From: Heligmosomoides polygyrus polygyrus
Taxonomy: Eukaryota > Nematoda > Chromadorea > Rhabditida > Heligmosomidae
Direction of reading: 5' to 3'
Length of the DNA: 64,000 nucleotides
Assembly (NCBI GenBank): GCA_947396885.1
Contig: OX377201.1
Coordinates: 111,305,727-111,369,726, forward strand
A program made the translations under genes and the position numbers. The notes beneath the pieces were generated by a model. The model did no database searches, had not been told where the DNA came from, and saw nothing but the letters and a program-made list of their open reading frames with translations. Below are positions 1 to 26,084 of this stretch, one piece after another (position 1 is the first letter of the stretch; each line of letters opens with the position of its first letter).

Positions 1-42
1 TGTCTTAGAACAGTATGTCTTAGAACATGTCTTAGAACAGTA
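1..42. repeat. Short tandem repeat, about 15-bp unit, three copies
   Basis: TGTCTTAGAACAGTA occurs at 1-15 and 28-42, with a shortened copy (16-27) between. Positions 43-340 hold no exon I can support, only a hammerhead-like motif around 265-300 described in the findings. Confidence 0.7.
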
Positions 43-341
43 CCAGCCGGAAGGTCGCTGAGGGGCTGACCCGAAGGGAGGACCTCATTCACCCACATTT
101 ATCTCCATCTGAAGGGTGACTCCACAGCCTTCGGCTGTTTACATAAGGTCAGTTGGGCTGTCTCCCTCGTGGTTCGTCTCTTTCTCCCATTAGCTTTTGA
201 GATGGCTGAAACTTGAAATGACTCTTGGACGGGTAATTTCTCTAACTCCCCTTGTCTTTTCCAGGCTCTGAAGAAGGCGGTTACGCCGAAACGTAAGCCG
301 AATAAACGTTCGATATCAATCTTGGCACGACAGCTCGACGA

Positions 342-712
342 CTACCTGCCATGCCGTTGATGTTCTTCGTTTTCAAGGCTCTCATCACCGTCTTGAAAAC
401 GTTGAAACCACCGCTGGCATTGGCGTAATGATGGAACTTCGTTACCAAATACTTCAGACAAGATGCGATGGGATTCTGCAGCAGTTCTTGCTTGCTTGAA
501 GTCGTACAGCAAGCAAACGCGCACTTTGTGGTTTTGCTCAATCATCGTTGATCCTAAAAATCCTTTAAACGCGTCGACGAATCGGAACGAAACTTTGGCG
601 AAAGATGCCTTCGGAAACGCTTATTAAACAAGTAAAGTTACCTGACCCAAGAAATAAAATTTGCAGAAAAATGGCACATCGAAAGCAGGCGACATTTATA
701 AGCCGACAACCT
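342..712 (-). pseudogene. Mariner transposase relic, N-terminal helix-turn-helix part only
   Basis: Reading leftwards from an ATG at 545, about 67 codons resemble the mariner/Mos1-type HTH_48 DNA-binding domain (LLYDFKQARTAAES, then RWFQRF and GDESLE). The usual DD34D catalytic domain is absent: homology stops near 342. Upstream of the ATG the sequence runs to about 708 and ends in TTAGGTTGTCGGC, which looks like the mariner 5' terminal inverted repeat and resembles the ends of the element at 48579. This is a 3'-truncated dead copy upstream of the first visible astacin exon. The family call comes from the motif; no alignment was run. Confidence 0.7.
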
Positions 713-789
713 AATGCATACCCGAGCTGCAACTTGAAACTTTTCTACTCTGCCAGTAGCTTTTGTGTTCAACTATGTTCTCCGTTTAG

Positions 790-16688
<15,899 letters not shown>

Positions 16689-17562
16689 TTACCCAGAGGT
16701 CGGTTCTATTTGTTTAGACACAGTTATTCGTATAGGGCTCAGGGCTTGACAACGTGCACTCGCACTGTCTCGCACTGACAGCATCATTAACCTATGATCG
16801 GATCAACACGTCTGCTCTTCTAGTCCTGATTTTTCTTTCTCCATTAGAAAAGACGTCTTTTTAAACCCTAAAATCTTCTAACCTTTCCATACCTCCTCCA
16901 ACGTAGAGGATCAGCTCTGGGCTTTTGCAGTATGAAGCTAACCAACACCTCTGCGTTCAACATCGCCTTCGACCTTCTCCAGACTACAGTAGCATAGATA
17001 GTTCATGCTGCTCGGTTCCTCCTCACACATCACTAAACATCGATGTCATCGATCGGTATTGACAACTGTGAGTCTTGATCGATTTTGCTTAGATGGGCAG
17101 TACTAGACGCTGAATGACAGACTTTCTCCGCGACTGCAGCGGCATTGCTTAAATTTGTTGTAGACAAACAAGTAAACAAGGAAACGGTTGGCCTCGATTG
17201 AAAACCGATAATATCAGTAAATACGTGATCGATACATTCTACCTGCTATGCCTCCCGTTCGTCGACCACCAAACTCGCGTGACTCGCACCACGATCGGTG
17301 GCATCTGGAAATTTTTTGCTAATTTTGCTAAATGTCTACTATTTATTTCCGCTTTGTTCACTAATTTATGCCAAACTTTTATCATTCTAGCTATTTTTAG
17401 GTCTAAAATATGATCAGGGCAGTTTCTGCTAATTTAATGGTAACTTCGGATATCTAGCGCTAATGTAGCGCAAACTTTAGTTATTTTTCGCTAACTTATG
17501 ACTTGTTTAGCTATTTTCCTTATTCGCATCTAACTTCTGACGCGCTTTATTATATGTACATG
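16689..17562. other. Intergenic, 3' of the astacin gene
   Basis: This holds the presumed 3' UTR and spacer. No clear AATAAA was seen close to the stop. The AT-rich GCTAATTT-like wording at 17320-17520 is low complexity rather than a definable repeat. Confidence 0.45.
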
Positions 17563-20500
17563 TGATGATACCTTGCTAGGTGGCGATGTCCGTTCCTCCA
17601 CGTGGTGCCACTGGAAACTGCTTGCTTTTGCAAGCCGAGCCAAACACGGACATTCGAATGCAGGCGACAGGCCCTAGTGACAGGCCGGCCTACGAACATT
17701 TTGTGTCACATCATATGGTTGATGGCGTTTCAGATTTCTCGAGATAATGCTACGGCGTCCGCGGGAGCCGACGCGCACTCGCAAAGCCCGGCGAGTGTGA
17801 AAAGTGTGCGAGGGTCCCTGATGCGAGGACGGCATCGGGGGGCAACTGAGCTAGTCCGAAAGTCCCGTAACGTAGGCAAGACCCGCGTAGCAACGTTGAA
17901 TGTGGGTACGTTGACGGGCCGCTCGTGCGAGTTGGTAGAAGCACTGGAGCGAAGAAAGATAGATTTCTGTGCGGTGCAGGAGACGAGGTGGTCCTGCAGC
18001 AAGTCAAGGGACATAGGACGTGGCTTCAAGGCCGTTCTATGTGGAAGTCTCAGGACCACCAGTGGTGTCGGTGTAATCGTCTCCGAGCGTTTCCGTGACG
18101 CGATTGCAAGCGTAGAACGTTTCGATGACCGCTTGATGAAGATTGTTGTCGCCGTAGAAGAGCGACGATGCCATTTCTTTTCTGCGTATGCTCCGCAGAC
18201 AGGCTGTTCCGAGCAAACCAAGGACGAGTTCTGGTCCCTGCTTGATGAGAAGACAGCGGAAGTACCGTCACAAGATATGGTTGTTGTGGCAGGTGACCTT
18301 AATGGTCACGTCGGAGCAACGAAAGACGGCTACAACTGTCATGGTGGTTTTGGATATGGGTCGCGCAACGCCGATGGTGAGCGTATACTTGAGTATGCAG
18401 ACTCACATGACCTCACCATCGTGAACACCAAATTTCGAAAGGGTGACTCCCACCTCATCTCGTTTTATAGCGGGAATGCTAAAACGCAGATTGACTATGT
18501 CCTTGTTAGGCGTCGCGACCAAGGCCTTGTCACAGACGCGAAGACCGTGCCGTATGAGACGGTTGCCACGCAACACCGTCCACTGATCTGCTCGCTGAAG
18601 ATCACACCTTCGAGGTGTAAACATGTCGAGCGATGTGGGTCGGCTAGAATCAAATGGTGGCGACTGAAAGAGAAGGAAGCGGCAGTGATTTCTCGCATTC
18701 GGTTGCCGACAGTGACAACTGTCGACGAAACCTGGAAGGACGCTACCGATGCGATAACTCGGGCTGCACGCCTTGAACTCGGCACAACGAAGCCTGGACG
18801 ACGCTGGGTCGACAAGCAGGCATGGCTGTGGACTGATGATGTCAGAGAGAAAGTCTGAGAAAAGAAACGGCTCTATCACGTGTTTATCGGTGATAAAACA
18901 GTCCATAATTGGCGGAACTATCGAGAAGCAAAGAAAGCGGCAAAGAAGGCTGTGGCCGCTGCTAAAGCCGCATACTACGCTGATGTCAGCAAGAAATTGG
19001 AAACGCGCGATGGTGAGCGTTATATTTACCGACTCGCCAAAGCTCGCTGTCGCCAAGCAGAAGACATTGAGAAGTTCTTTGGCATTAACGACGAGAGCGG
19101 TCATCTTCTGATGGATCGTAAGAGGGCTGTGAAACGATGGCACGACTACTTCGAGGAAATCTCGAATGTAGAATTTGAACATCCTGCTGTTCCTTTTGCA
19201 TCACCTGTATACGGCCCCGTTCAGAAGATCACAGTGAGCGAAACTGAAGCAGCCCTGAGGAAGATGAAGTCAGGCAAAGCCACTGGTCCCGATGACCTGC
19301 CAGCTGACCTGTGGAAGTCGAAGGGCTGGTGCCCTGCTGACTGGCTGACTGCGTTTTTCAATCAGGTTGTTGCTGAGAAGAAAGTGCCTGAGGGTTGGCA
19401 GCAAAGCACGACCATCCCGATTTGGAAGAAGAAGGGCAGTCCTGCAGACTGCGCCAGTTACCGTCCAATTCGTCTTCTTTCGCACACCATGAAAATCTTT
19501 GAGCGAATTGTTGACGGACGTATCCGGGATGTCGTACAGATTTCCACGAATCAGTGTGGTTTCGTATCTGGCTGTGGCACCGTTGATGCCATTCACGCCG
19601 TTCGTCTTCTGCTAGAAAAGCACCGCGAGAAACAGAAACCGGTGCATTTTGCCTTCCTGGACTTGGAGAAGGCCTTCGACTGCGTTCCGCGAGATGTTAT
19701 ATGGTACGCGTTGCGACAACATGGTATTCCTGAAGAGCTTATTGAGTGGGTGCGCATTCTATACTCTTGCCCAAGGAGTCGAGTGCGAGCGCCAGCGGGC
19801 ACCTCGATGGAGTTTCCCATCTCTGTGGGGGTGCATCAGGGATCTGCGCTATCCCCACTGCTCTTCGTGGTCGTGATGGATGCAATCTCACGAGATCTCT
19901 AAATGGCGGCACCTTGGACGCTGCTGTATGCTGACGACGTCATGCTTGCATGTGAAGACAAAACCGAGCTCGAGCGACAGGCACAGGCGTGGTGCGATCG
20001 TTTGGCATTGTTCGGTCTCAAGCTAAACGTCAAAAAGACGGAATACTTGACGACGGATGTGAATGAGCACGGATCTATTAAGATCGATGGTACTGAGCTC
20101 TTACGAGTGACATCTTTCAAGTATCTTGGGTCAACAGTCACGTCCGATGGCAGCTTAAAGATGGAGGTGAATGCGCGTGTGAGTGCAGCCTGGTCCAAAT
20201 GGCGCTCGCTGACTGGGGTGCTTTGCGACAGGACAATACCTGAGCACCTCAAATCGAAGGTTTATAGAGCAGTAGTCCGCCCAGTAGCGACGTACGGTGC
20301 TGAGTGCTGGCCCGTGACGAAGGAAGTTGAAAGCCGCCTCAGTATAATGGAGACGAAGATGCTACGATGGACGGCTGGAGTTACGCGATTGGACCGCGTT
20401 CGTAACGACACCATACGACAGAGGTTCGGTGTCGCCCCGATATCCGAGAAGCTGCGCGAAGCTCGTCTTCGATGGTACGGCCACGTCCTTCGCGCTAACG

Positions 20501-20728
20501 ACGACACCGTGTGTAAGATTGGCCTGAATCTTGTGGTCCCTGGAAAGCGGCCCAGAGGACGCCCGAAGCAACGTTGGCTAGATACGTTGCGCTTGGACTT
20601 AGAGATGGCTGGTGTGCACCGTGATCAAGCATTTGATCGGGAGAATTGGCGTCACCACACCAGAAGAGCGGACCCCGCCACCAAGCGGGACAGACGCTAA
20701 TGAAAATGATGATGATGATACCTTGCTA
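17563..20728 (+). mobile_element. RTE-clade non-LTR retrotransposon, copy 1 with target duplications
   Basis: The element body begins near 17585 (GATGTCCGTTCCTCC, shared with the copy at 57900) and ends in a (GAT)n tail at about 20706-20716. It is flanked by a 16-bp duplication TGATGATACCTTGCTA at 17563-17578 and 20713-20728. There is essentially no 3' UTR, as usual in RTE elements. Confidence 0.9.
17722..20700 (+). pseudogene. RTE endonuclease-reverse transcriptase, inactivated by two stops
   Basis: One continuous frame runs from the ATG at 17722 to TAA at 20698-20700, but TGA at 18856-18858 and TAA at 19900-19902 interrupt it; there is no frameshift. The first part holds an apurinic-type endonuclease (VATLNVGTLTGR, VQETRWS, GDLNGH, QHRPL). 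The second holds RT motifs up to GVHQGSALSPLL, and the second stop falls just before LLYADDVML, the catalytic YADD box. The third part holds YADD, thumb and the conserved tail WYGHVLRA. The intact paralogue at 58006-61014 aligns throughout, so function is known by family: target-primed reverse transcription. This copy is dead unless both stops are read through. Confidence 0.92.
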
Positions 20729-23280
20729 ACTAACGATAACGTCGGGCATTCAGTTGTAAGACGAGCTCGGAGACCTTTTTAGGGTCCTTTAGAGATTAGA
20801 ATTCTGGTTTGTCGCCGTGACAAAGGCGTCATTTGCACATCCTTCTGGTTCTAATCACGCTGTCGTATTGTATCCTCGATCACATGGCGTTTCTCTGTCT
20901 GGAGATATATAACAAAATCGCCATTCTGCCTGCGTATTAACGCGCTTCGAAGATATCTCTTGCGGATAACTAACGTGCAATCCTCGAAATCCATGAAACC
21001 CAGTCTGGTGCAGAGTTATTAATGGTCACCCGAAGACGTCGGTGAAGTGCTCAGAGGAGGACGCATAGCGTCTCTGTCATTCTCAGTCGTGTAGCAGAGA
21101 GCTTCAAAAACTGCCCATCAAACGGTCAGACGTAGTTCGAATAGTGGAGTTTTGCTCCGCTATCCTGGTGTTCTTTCAAGTTGTTCTCATGTAGGTCACT
21201 TTATACACTTTGTTCTCGAACCAGGCTGTTTATTCTCAACCAAACATCAGGCGATGTCTTTGTAACATAGAACATTCCCTCTTGTTTAGGTCGTCATGCA
21301 CATCCACGCGTTGAGGAGAAGTCTTCGAAAAGAGAGGGATCTCATCCAAGGAACAGAAACTTGAGCAGAATGATCTTCGACCAAAGCTGCTCGCACATAC
21401 ATATTTTGTTGTTTACACCCATCCTATTTCCTTTCTGCATTCTTTTTTCTTTTCTGTTGTGGCATCTTTAAGCCTGCTAGCGTTATGCTGGTCAGAAGGT
21501 AAGCCGTTAAGTAGCAAAAGCTCGTGGAATGTTCACGGCATTCATTCCACACTCTAGGAAGCAAACGGCAAGAAAATTAATTTTGGAATGATCGTATGAA
21601 CTCGAGCTGAAACGTAGCTGCAGAACATACCTAGTAACAAGAACTGGCTAAGGGGAAATGGATGAATTACGGCGTTAATCAACCCTAACTGAGATGTGCC
21701 ACGCATTCTATTTCTACAGGTTAGAGGGTACAGGTTGAGAAATCAATGTTTTATCTATAAAGTAGGTACGAATTCACCTACCGCATAGGAATGGAAGGTT
21801 CGTTTGGCCTGAACTGGAACCAAGAACATCGAATCTTGATTCTGGAGATAGCTGGCTGCACTGCTGCTCCATCAAGAACACGAGGGCTGGATTAGAAAGG
21901 GGAAAATTTTGCCGATTGAGCTTGATTTTGCTACGATTTTTCATTCTTTCGAAATTTACAAAGTGATAGATGGTGTTGTGGATGTCCTGGCTATCGACTG
22001 GTGCTTCACGTCATCAATAGTTGTGATCTATGTTTGTTGGCGATCATATCCACCTCTTCTCACTACCTCACTTTGAAGAGTGTCCCATTCGTTTTAAAAA
22101 GTGCCCGATTTTGTTTGAAAGGTGTCCGATTTCACGTGAAAGCGTAATATATTCATCAGTTCCATGATTGGGCAAAAGAGAGAGAGGGGAAATCTGAAGA
22201 GGCCAGTTCCAGTTTCATTCTGTCCATGTATGTTCTGCTTCTTGCCGAGCGTTTATGCATAAAGGCAAATTCCTTCGTCTCTACGAGGTAATTATTGGTC
22301 CTACAGCAATTTTGCTTGTTTACGGAAGTATTTGGAGGAAGACTTTTGAAGGGAGACCCCTTCCTTCAGTAAAAAAGCAGCAGGACAGGATCAACTTATA
22401 TCCGTTTCGTTCTTAAGCTTGAACGGATATTAGCGAAAGTACAAGGTCAACTTCGGAACTCATCAGTAAGGATGGATGCCCATATAAGGTATTCATCAAA
22501 AACTAGACCAACCTGTAGCTTGAATAAGTTCCTCTATGGTAGAACCTGCTCCAATATCCATCATATTTTAAAACATTTATATATTCCCTTTGAGGAAAAG
22601 TATAGCCAAATGCGATTCCTGGGTGAGTGCGAAACCCTACTCCAGTGAGCAATTATGAATTTCCATTCGTAGGCATTCATATATCCATATGCATACGAAC
22701 ACTAACAACGTGACCCAGAAGCATTATATCGTTAAAATAACTGCAACGACCTATCTGGCTCATCAATCGAATAATATTCTACTAATGGTAAGTGCTCCTC
22801 CTCCCTCCAATTCACTTTGTGAAACTACTCCTTGCCAGAAATGACGTTAAATAAGAGCCACAAGTGCACTGTTTGTACATTGGTCTCCGTAAATGTTATT
22901 TATTGTACAGTTTTTCTGCAATATCACTCTTCAGTCAGTGAGTGAATTTCTTTGCTAATCCTTTCCGATCATTATTCATTTCCCTTCATAAAAAACTGCC
23001 AAATGTTACATAGCAAACATTCTGACCTAAAATAAAGAGATTTCATTCTATGTTGTATCTGCAGCATTGGTGCGTTTATAAATCAAGAACTATGAATAGA
23101 GCCAATTTTGCACAATTTCAATGAATTCACGCTGATGAAACAAGGTAAAGCACGATCTCAGTATGCACAGCAGTTTGGTGAGGCCTAGAGTTGTGTAAGG
23201 ATTCAGAAGCCTAAGAACACTAGCAAGGACTACACTCCTCTCTCGAAGGGTGATGAAAGGAAAGGAAAGGCCCACTGGTA
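20729..23280. other. Intergenic, few features
   Basis: It contains the second copy of the dispersed repeat of 12150 (21478-21582), a degenerate antisense SINE (21668-21880) and the AAGTGTCCGATTT motif cluster at 22072-22140. Otherwise I see nothing in it. Confidence 0.5.
21668..21880 (-). mobile_element. Degenerate SINE
   Basis: Antisense SINE landmarks remain in order: GGCGTTAATCAACCCT, GCCACGCATTCTATTTCTAC, TTTGGCCTGAACTGGAACC. It is heavily diverged from the copy at 24043-24336. Confidence 0.55.
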
Positions 23281-23451
23281 AGGGTGCGATTGTCATTCAT
23301 CGACGATTTACAGCAGCTTAACATAGAAAATATTGCTGAAATCCCTGACAGCGCGGCTTATCAAGCGATATGGCGAAGCATTTCACCCGACACCCGAAGG
23401 TGAGGATTCTTTTGATCGTTCGTGCTTAGAGATTACGGCGGGCGTTTTCAG

Positions 23452-23563
23452 AGGAAGTTCTCGCACCAGACGAAACTCTTCTGGTTGGACCTTTCGAAGA
23501 ACCAGTTGGCCAGCTTTGAGGATGGCACGTTCGACGCGAAAATCGCCAACATTCTTCTCGATG
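23452..23563 (+). pseudogene. Isolated duplicate of an LRR exon
   Basis: This 112-bp exon copy retains its acceptor (GTTTTCAG) and donor (GTCGGT) and encodes LFWLDLSKNQLASFEDGTF. It differs from the exon at 28378-28489 by one residue near the start (RKFSHQ against RTFSHQ). No neighbouring LRR exons accompany it, so it is probably not expressed as a gene, though it could be spliced in as an extra exon. Confidence 0.7.
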
Positions 23564-24042
23564 GTCGGTAGTTTTAACTGCAATTTTATCCCACCTTTTA
23601 AATTTTTGGAATCGATCTTTGCAGTTCTTTTCACTTAGTTTCGCCTAGATGTGAGACGTCGTTTTTTTCGTCTTTCTATTCTGCTTAAGATTTCGTCTCT
23701 TCGGGTAGTTATAGACTTCTTTATCGCGCTAGCGACCTCTAAAGGGGTAGTGGATCAATCCTAGTGGGTGGGATCTCTAGAAAAGCGCATAGAACACGCA
23801 CCGGAAGGCGCTCCCGGATAGGAAATAGCCGAACACTATCCCCTCTTAGGCTTGCCATCCGTGCATGTCCTTCTAACTAGTTTATTTTTAATATTTTCGC
23901 CGTTGTGAGACAGAGAGAGGCGCACTCCTCCACAGCTATTATAGCTTTTTATGGCATACCTTAGCTTTATGGCATACTTTTTCGTCTTAGTCAAATTTTT
24001 ATCGATTCAAACTTCAGTCATCTTCAGAGCTCATCTGCAATA

Positions 24043-24336
24043 AAGGATAAAGGATAAAGGACGGCGTTAGTCAATCCCTTCTGGGATGCGCCAGCGCATT
24101 CTACTTCTACGGGATGTCGTGGAGGCGACATGAATGCGTATTTAGCCATACAATGACTTGCGGTGGCCAGCCGATGAACAAGTCAGCGCTCTGTCCTTCC
24201 CAGACACGTCTGGTACCAATTCACCGACCCCGGAGGGATGGAAGGCTTGGTTGGCCTGGGCGGGAAATCCGAACCGGGAACCTGGTATCGGGTGCACGCG
24301 ACAGTCGCGCCTCCTCCGACTGCGCTACACGCGCTG
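24043..24336 (-). mobile_element. tRNA-derived SINE, complete (294 bp)
   Basis: It is flanked by the 12-bp duplication TCATCTGCAATA (24031-24042, 24337-24348). On the minus strand it begins with A box TAGCGCAGTCGG, then B box GGTTCGGATTTCC, and ends in three ATCCTTT-type tail units. The related segment at 28940-28970 has the same locus without the insert, giving an exact empty site. Confidence 0.92.
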
Positions 24337-24887
24337 TCATCTGCAATAGATATGTATATTTACATTCCTCGTTTTAAAGAAAATCCGCTGTTCTGCGATG
24401 ATGAGTTCGACTAGTTCCTACGGTACTTAGTGACAAACCGAGTGCGCACGTTCCTTCCTTGCCAGTCCGAAGTCACTTGTGCCGGTCCAAAGAAATACGT
24501 CGGTGTTAGGTGAGTTCTAGGTCGCTGTCTTGGCGTTCATTTTTTGCCGTTTTTAATGATAGTCTGCATTTTGCTGCCTGATTGTGTTGTTTTGTGCTTT
24601 TCTTGCCACCAATTCATCTTATTACTTTTTGATCTTCCTGGGATCTGATAAAGTAATGGTCAGTTATTTTTAAAGCTTAAATTGGGTCTGTGCTGATCGA
24701 GAGGGTGTACAGATTGTTGAATCCTTTCGAAAGCTTCAAAAATTCTCCCTGATGTATGGACTATAGGAAAGTTTAGAAGAGACGGCGATGTGGCATGGGA
24801 GTAGGAGCGCAACTGCAATTTCAGCGTCGCCCATACCGACTAAGATATATTCCATATATTTTATTCCTAAAATATTCGTATTCGTTA

Positions 24888-25045
24888 GGGCCTGCTCATA
24901 CTCCGCGACGGCAGAGACAGGGCGACAAAGCAAAGCATACCTATCGATTTTTCCCAGGCAACGGTTCGGCACTGATCAACACGTATCCTTCGCCCTTTCG
25001 CTTCTTCCTCTGCCGTCGCTCCCGTCGCGAAGTATGAACAGGCCC
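24888..25045. mobile_element. PIF/Harbinger-like MITE (copy inside the duplicated segment)
   Basis: The ends GGGCCTGCTCATACTC / GTATGAACAGGCCC are flanked by TTA on both sides (24885-24887, 25046-25048). A TWA trinucleotide duplication is typical of PIF/Harbinger. It has no coding sequence. Confidence 0.7.
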
Positions 25046-25410
25046 TTACAGCAATCTAACGGTGAAAATACTTCTGAAATCCCTGATAGCGCGGCTTATC
25101 AAGCGGTATGGCGAAACATTTCACTATATTGCTTGTTGGTAAGCCGCGCTATCAGGGATTTCGGCAGTATTTTCACCGTTAGATTACTGTAAGTCGTTGA
25201 TGAATCTTGCCCCTGACGAAAGCCGCCGTTACCTAAATCATCCTAAGATCCGGGCTTTTAAAAAAGTATCAAAGGATTGGATGGATAGGGGTACATGTCG
25301 GGTGTGGCTCGTCATACACTTGTCTTAAACCGAACCGGAGTTTTTTTAAGCTAATTTCTCACTGGATTTTGCCAGCCTCACGATGGCGTACCTATACCTA
25401 TCTGGTTGTA

Positions 25411-25592
25411 GGGCACGTAGTGGCGCAGTCCGCGGAGGTGCCAGCTGCCGTGTGCGCTCCGATTCAAGATCATTGGTTCGGATTTTCCGCCCTGGCCAAC
25501 CAAGCCTTCCATTCTTAAGGGGTCGATGAGTAGGAACCAGACTTGCCTGGGAATGATAAAGCACTGATTCGCCCATCGGTCTGCCACTGTTG
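25411..25592 (+). mobile_element. tRNA-derived SINE, 3'-truncated
   Basis: A box region TAGTGGCGCAGTCCG, B box GGTTCGGATTTTCC, then the body motif GGCCAACCAAGCCTTCCATT. It stops before the tail. Confidence 0.75.
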
Positions 25593-25813
25593 CTCATTGT
25601 ATTGGCCTTTTACGTTACCTCCACTGTATACCTAGAAATAGAGAGCGTGGCACACCCGAGAGGATTGACTACTGCCGTCCTTTATATTTATAACACGCAG
25701 GAACAGATGGTTAGAATGGTGCCGGGTGTGGCTGGACATACACTAGTTTTTAGCCGAATTGCACCTGCGTTCTAAGGTTTCTGGGAATTTCACTGAATTT
25801 TGACATTCTGGGG

Positions 25814-25943
25814 CAGATTCATCAACCGCTTACCGGCCGTTAACGGAGAAAAGTACCGCCAAACCCCTGATACCAACATTGATTAGCATCAGGTTTGGCG
25901 GTACTTTTCATGCTTACCGGCCGGTAAGCGGTTGATGAATCTG
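25814..25943. mobile_element. Palindromic MITE, CAGATTCATCAACC ends
   Basis: It is a nearly perfect palindrome of 130 bp with arms CAGATTCATCAACCGCTTAC / GTAAGCGGTTGATGAATCTG and a second inverted pair AAGTACCGCCAAACC / GGTTTGGCGGTACTT. The ends are related to those of 23281-25216. Confidence 0.8.
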
Positions 25944-26084
25944 GTCCCTGGTGAATGGCTTCATTTCCCTCTTTCTGGCTCGTTACCTTTCTTTTAGTGT
26001 GCATATGTTCAGATAATTTCTATTTCTAAAGGTCGTAGCAACTTCGATTTAGCTCAGGTCGAACCTAAAGCTCACCTACTTTAG

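Larger units (their letters stand above)
23281..25216 (+). mobile_element. TIR-bounded element carrying a captured LRR-gene segment
   Basis: The left end (about 23281-23398, including ATTCATCGACGATTTACAG and AATCCCTGACAGCGCGGCTT) and the right end (25046-25216, closing CTGTAAGTCGTTGATGAAT) are copies of the same inverted-repeat MITE. Between them, 23399-25049 is a copy of the LRR-gene segment 28318-29670. The right flank also contains a complete palindrome of that MITE (25046-25192), so simple insertion of two MITEs beside the duplication is an alternative to capture. Confidence 0.5.
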
